Shown here: positions 61,600 through 64,000 of the stretch, piece by piece
Layout of the letters: every line of letters starts with the position of its first letter
Numbering within the stretch: the stretch's first letter is position 1
Origin: Antilocapra americana
Lineage: Eukaryota; Chordata; Mammalia; Artiodactyla; Antilocapridae
Assembly: GCA_007570785.1 (NCBI GenBank)
Contig: ML662445.1
Location: forward strand, 2,521,392-2,585,391
Reading direction: 5' to 3'
DNA: 64,000 nucleotides
The notes under the pieces: model-generated
Told to the model about the DNA's origin: nothing
The model's input: only the letters and a program-made list of their open reading frames with translations
Database searches by the model: none
Position numbers and translations under genes: made by a program

Positions 61600-61705
61600 T
61601 GAGAGTCCAGTGGTTAAGACCCTGCACTTCCACTGGTGAGGGCGCTGGTTCCATCCCTGGTCGGGGAACTAAGATCCCACATGCCTCGTGGTGCAGCTGG
61701 GAAAA
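61600..61705 (+). mobile_element. CHR-type tRNA SINE
   Basis: Forward: gagagtccagtggttaagac, then ccctggtcggggaactaag, then catgcctcgtggtgcag, ending in an A-rich stretch. Confidence 0.82.
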
Positions 61706-61767
61706 AGAATTGAAACCACGAGAGTGCTGGGATGACTTAGGAGTGATGGGAGCCCTCTGGGTGTGTC

Positions 61768-62250
61768 TTTTTTTTTTTTAATTTTCTTTACTTTATTGTG
61801 TTGGTTTTGCCATACATTGACATGAATCTGCCATGGGTATACATATGTTCCCCTTCCAGAACCCCCCTGCCTCCTCCCTCCTGATTCCCTCTCTCTGGGT
61901 CATCCTGGTGCACCAGCCCTGAGCATCAAACCCTCTTCCTGAGGTCACTGTGGTCTAAGACATGGTGCCCTTGGGGGAAGCCTGGCTTTGTGATGCAAAC
62001 CACATCCCCACTGTGTATCTCCATACCGTTTCTGCTAAAACTTAGGTGATTGATTACCCCAGGTGTTTTGTTGTTGTTGTTGTTGTTGAAGTATAATGGC
62101 TTTACAATATTATATTAGTTTCAAGTGTATGACATAGTGATTCAGTTTTTTTTATAGATACATTGTATTTAAAGTTACTACAAAGTAATGACTGTTTCCC
62201 TGTGTTGGATAATACATCCTTGGTTTTGACTATCTTCTGTTATTCTAACT
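61768..62250 (-). mobile_element. L1 3'UTR fragments, antisense
   Basis: The part 61780-61925 matches the cattle L1 3'UTR in reverse (ttttgccatacattgacatg, catcctggtgcaccagccct). A second antisense L1 piece lies at about 62080-62250, after a (GTT)n run at 62068-62090. The DNA between them is unassigned. Confidence 0.65.
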
Positions 62251-63262
62251 TCTATCACATCAGATCCGTAATCCGCTGAGCCCAGCCTCTCTCTGTATCT
62301 TTGGATGATGACTGTAACATAATTGATAGTAAAACTCCAAGTTTTGAAATTGCAGATAATGAAATGTTTCTAGCTGACAAGTCATATGGCTCAACTTCAT
62401 AGAATCAAAAGTTCTGCAAACAAGTGCCACTGTATTCTGTGTAGTTGGAAGAATCAAGGCGAGAGTTTTCAGGATTAAAAAGTACAGTCAAGGGAAGAAA
62501 AGACTATTAGAAGGAAGAAATTGATTTATTTCAGAAAGCCTCCATTTTCTGACATTTCTCCCTTGTTTCCTCGAGTGAAACACTCTTGGACGGTACAGCT
62601 CATCTTTTTCCTGTTGTAATTGCGAGAAGGGCCACAGTGATTTGGGTGTAAAATGTTAGTGGAGCAGGTGCTCTGACCTGACCGTTAGTGTGTGGGTGGG
62701 TGAGGCTGGCCAAGCCATGGCCACCCAGGTTCCAGATCGGTTAACCGGCTGGTCTCCTCTTTTTTTTTTTTTTCCATAGAGGGTGGACAGTCATTAGGGC
62801 AGTTTAGGGAGGAAGCATTGCTATGCGTCCTCCCATTGGGCCGGGATCTGGGGGGACTCTAGAGGACAGCAGTCCGAGTGTGGAGTGGGGTGGGGAGGGG
62901 AGAGGTGTGTATTAGCAGCTGGACCTGCTGGCGTGGGGGGCTTTTGCTGTTACTTCGCGTTTACTTTGGACAGAGCAGGAGGGTCTCTGGGCGTGGATTC
63001 TCCCTGTTGTCCTCCCCATTGTCCTTCTGTCCGGATCCATGCCACGGTGCGTTCTGGGCCGGGGAGCTGGGCCTCACTTGCAGACCTGCCCGGTTCCCGT
63101 CTCTGATGCTCAGTGACTGCGAAGGACTTCTGTCCCAACGCGAGGCTTCATCAGTTCCTCCCGCACTCAAGAAGCTAAAAACAACACCATAAAGAAAGGG
63201 GCTGGGGGCAAGGAGGAGAGACCATAGACACAGTGGGAGGAGGGGAAACAGGAGGTGTGTGA

Positions 63263-63470
63263 CTGGCTCGTGTGGCTCAGTGGGTCAAGGATCTGCCTGC
63301 AACGCGGACATGGGTTTAATCCCTGGGTGGGGAAGATCCCCTGGGGAAGGAAGTGGCGACCCAGTCCTGTTTTCTTGCCTGGAGAATCCCATGGACGGAG
63401 GAGCCTGGCGGGCTATAGTCCCTGGGGTCATAAGGGTCGGACACGACTGAGTGGCTAAACCACCACTACC
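63263..63470 (+). mobile_element. Bov-tA SINE
   Basis: Forward: gtgtggctcagtgggtcaag, then gtttaatccctgggtgggg, ending gtcggacacgactgagtggc. Confidence 0.88.
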
Positions 63471-63504
63471 AGCTGTGGGGTTACAGGCACATCCGGGAAC
63501 AGCC

Positions 63505-64000
63505 GTGTGCCTGAGACGCACCCCCACTGCCGGGGCCCAGGCTGGGGCAGGAGGGATCCTGGGATGCACCCCCACTGCCAGGGCCCAGGCTGGGGCAAGG
63601 GGGATCCTGGGATGCACCCCCACTCCCGGGGCCCAGGCTGGGGCAGGGAGGATCCTGGGACGAACCCCCACTCCTGGGGCCCTGGGCTGCGGCAGGAGGG
63701 ATCCTGGGACGAACCCTCACTCCCGGGGCCCCGGGCTGGGGCAGGAGGGATCCTGGGACGAACTCCCACTCCCGGGGCCCCGGGCTGGGGCAGGAGGGAT
63801 CCTGGGACGAACCCCCACTCCCGGGGCCCTGGGCTGCGGCAGGAGGGATCCTGGGATGAACCCCCACTCCCGGGGCCCTGGGCTGGGGCAGGAGGGATCC
63901 TGGGACAAACTCCCACTCCCGGGGCCTCGGGCTGGGGCAGGAGGGATCCTGGTACGAACCCCCACTCCGGGGCCCCAGGCTGGGGCAGGAGGGATCCTGG
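63505..64000. repeat. 48-49 bp minisatellite running off the window
   Basis: About ten head-to-tail units, each with gggctggggcaggagggatc and an acccccactcccggggccc-type segment. GGATCC (a BamHI site) starts at 63554, 63602, 63650, 63699, 63748, 63797, 63846, 63895, 63944 and 63992. Copies are highly similar, so the array is young or homogenised. The right end is outside the window. Confidence 0.95.

Larger units (their letters stand above)
57926..64000 (+). other. ZNF516 intron after the first coding exon (partial)
   Basis: The intron begins with gtgagc. No downstream ZNF516 exon is readable before the window ends. The stretches 58430-60115, 60645-61600 and 62260-63260 show no gene, and I recognise nothing specific in them apart from a poly-T run near 62760. 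Confidence 0.8.

Noticed and set aside
63455..63965. Several minus-strand frames of 82-153 codons with repeated PGPREWG-type units
   Set aside because: Multiple frames are open at once across the 48-49 bp minisatellite. They are repeat translations.
1..64000. CRISPR arrays, prokaryotic operons, riboswitches, phage genes
   Set aside because: The sequence is clearly vertebrate nuclear DNA. The regular repeats lack spacer structure and are minisatellites.

Overview
The window is mammalian nuclear DNA from a ruminant, most likely a bovid. The main evidence is the repeat content: many copies of the ruminant SINE Bov-tA/BOV-A2, several copies of the BovB (RTE-type) LINE, cetartiodactyl CHR-type tRNA SINEs and L1 3' ends of the cattle type. 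No operons, rRNA, tRNA genes or CRISPR arrays were seen. Nearly all open frames outside one exon are chance frames in GC-rich or repetitive DNA.

I could identify one protein-coding gene, ZNF516 (C2H2 zinc-finger transcription factor), on the + strand. Its first coding exon runs from a clear splice acceptor (exon starts 56037) to a clear donor (GT at 57926). It carries the ATG at 56197 and encodes about the first 576 residues with eight C2H2 fingers. The rest of the gene lies beyond the right edge. From placement, the promoter should be one or both CpG islands near 13.1-13.7 kb and 16.1-17.7 kb, which hold candidate non-coding first exons. That leaves a 5'UTR intron of roughly 39-43 kb. ZNF516 is on human 18q23, so this is probably the syntenic part of cattle chromosome 24; that placement is inference.

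Layout. 1-8.5 kb: intergenic DNA with scattered L1, MIR and SINE fragments. 8.5-22.7 kb: a stretch with no recognisable ruminant SINE or LINE, around the CpG islands, with a full palindromic CRE at 14906. 22.7-56 kb: presumed 5'UTR intron, with clustered BovB, Bov-tA, L1, MIR and a MER20-like DNA transposon. This part also holds a 4 x 69 bp minisatellite (23.9 kb), a 20-21 bp CACGCC-rich tandem repeat (36.2-36.6 kb), a second palindromic CRE (40.6 kb), a 160 bp local duplication (42.2/42.8 kb) and an inverted repeat (50.26 kb). 56.0-57.9 kb: coding exon. 57.9-64 kb: next intron, starting with a degenerate repeat full of CAGGT motifs and ending in a 48-49 bp minisatellite that runs off the window.

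I found no convincing previously undescribed biological system. The observations most worth checking are the cAMP-type elements near a gene reported to be cold/cAMP-induced, two tiny upstream ORFs in front of the ZNF516 start, opposed splice-donor signals in the promoter CpG island, and the donor-like repeat just after the coding exon.
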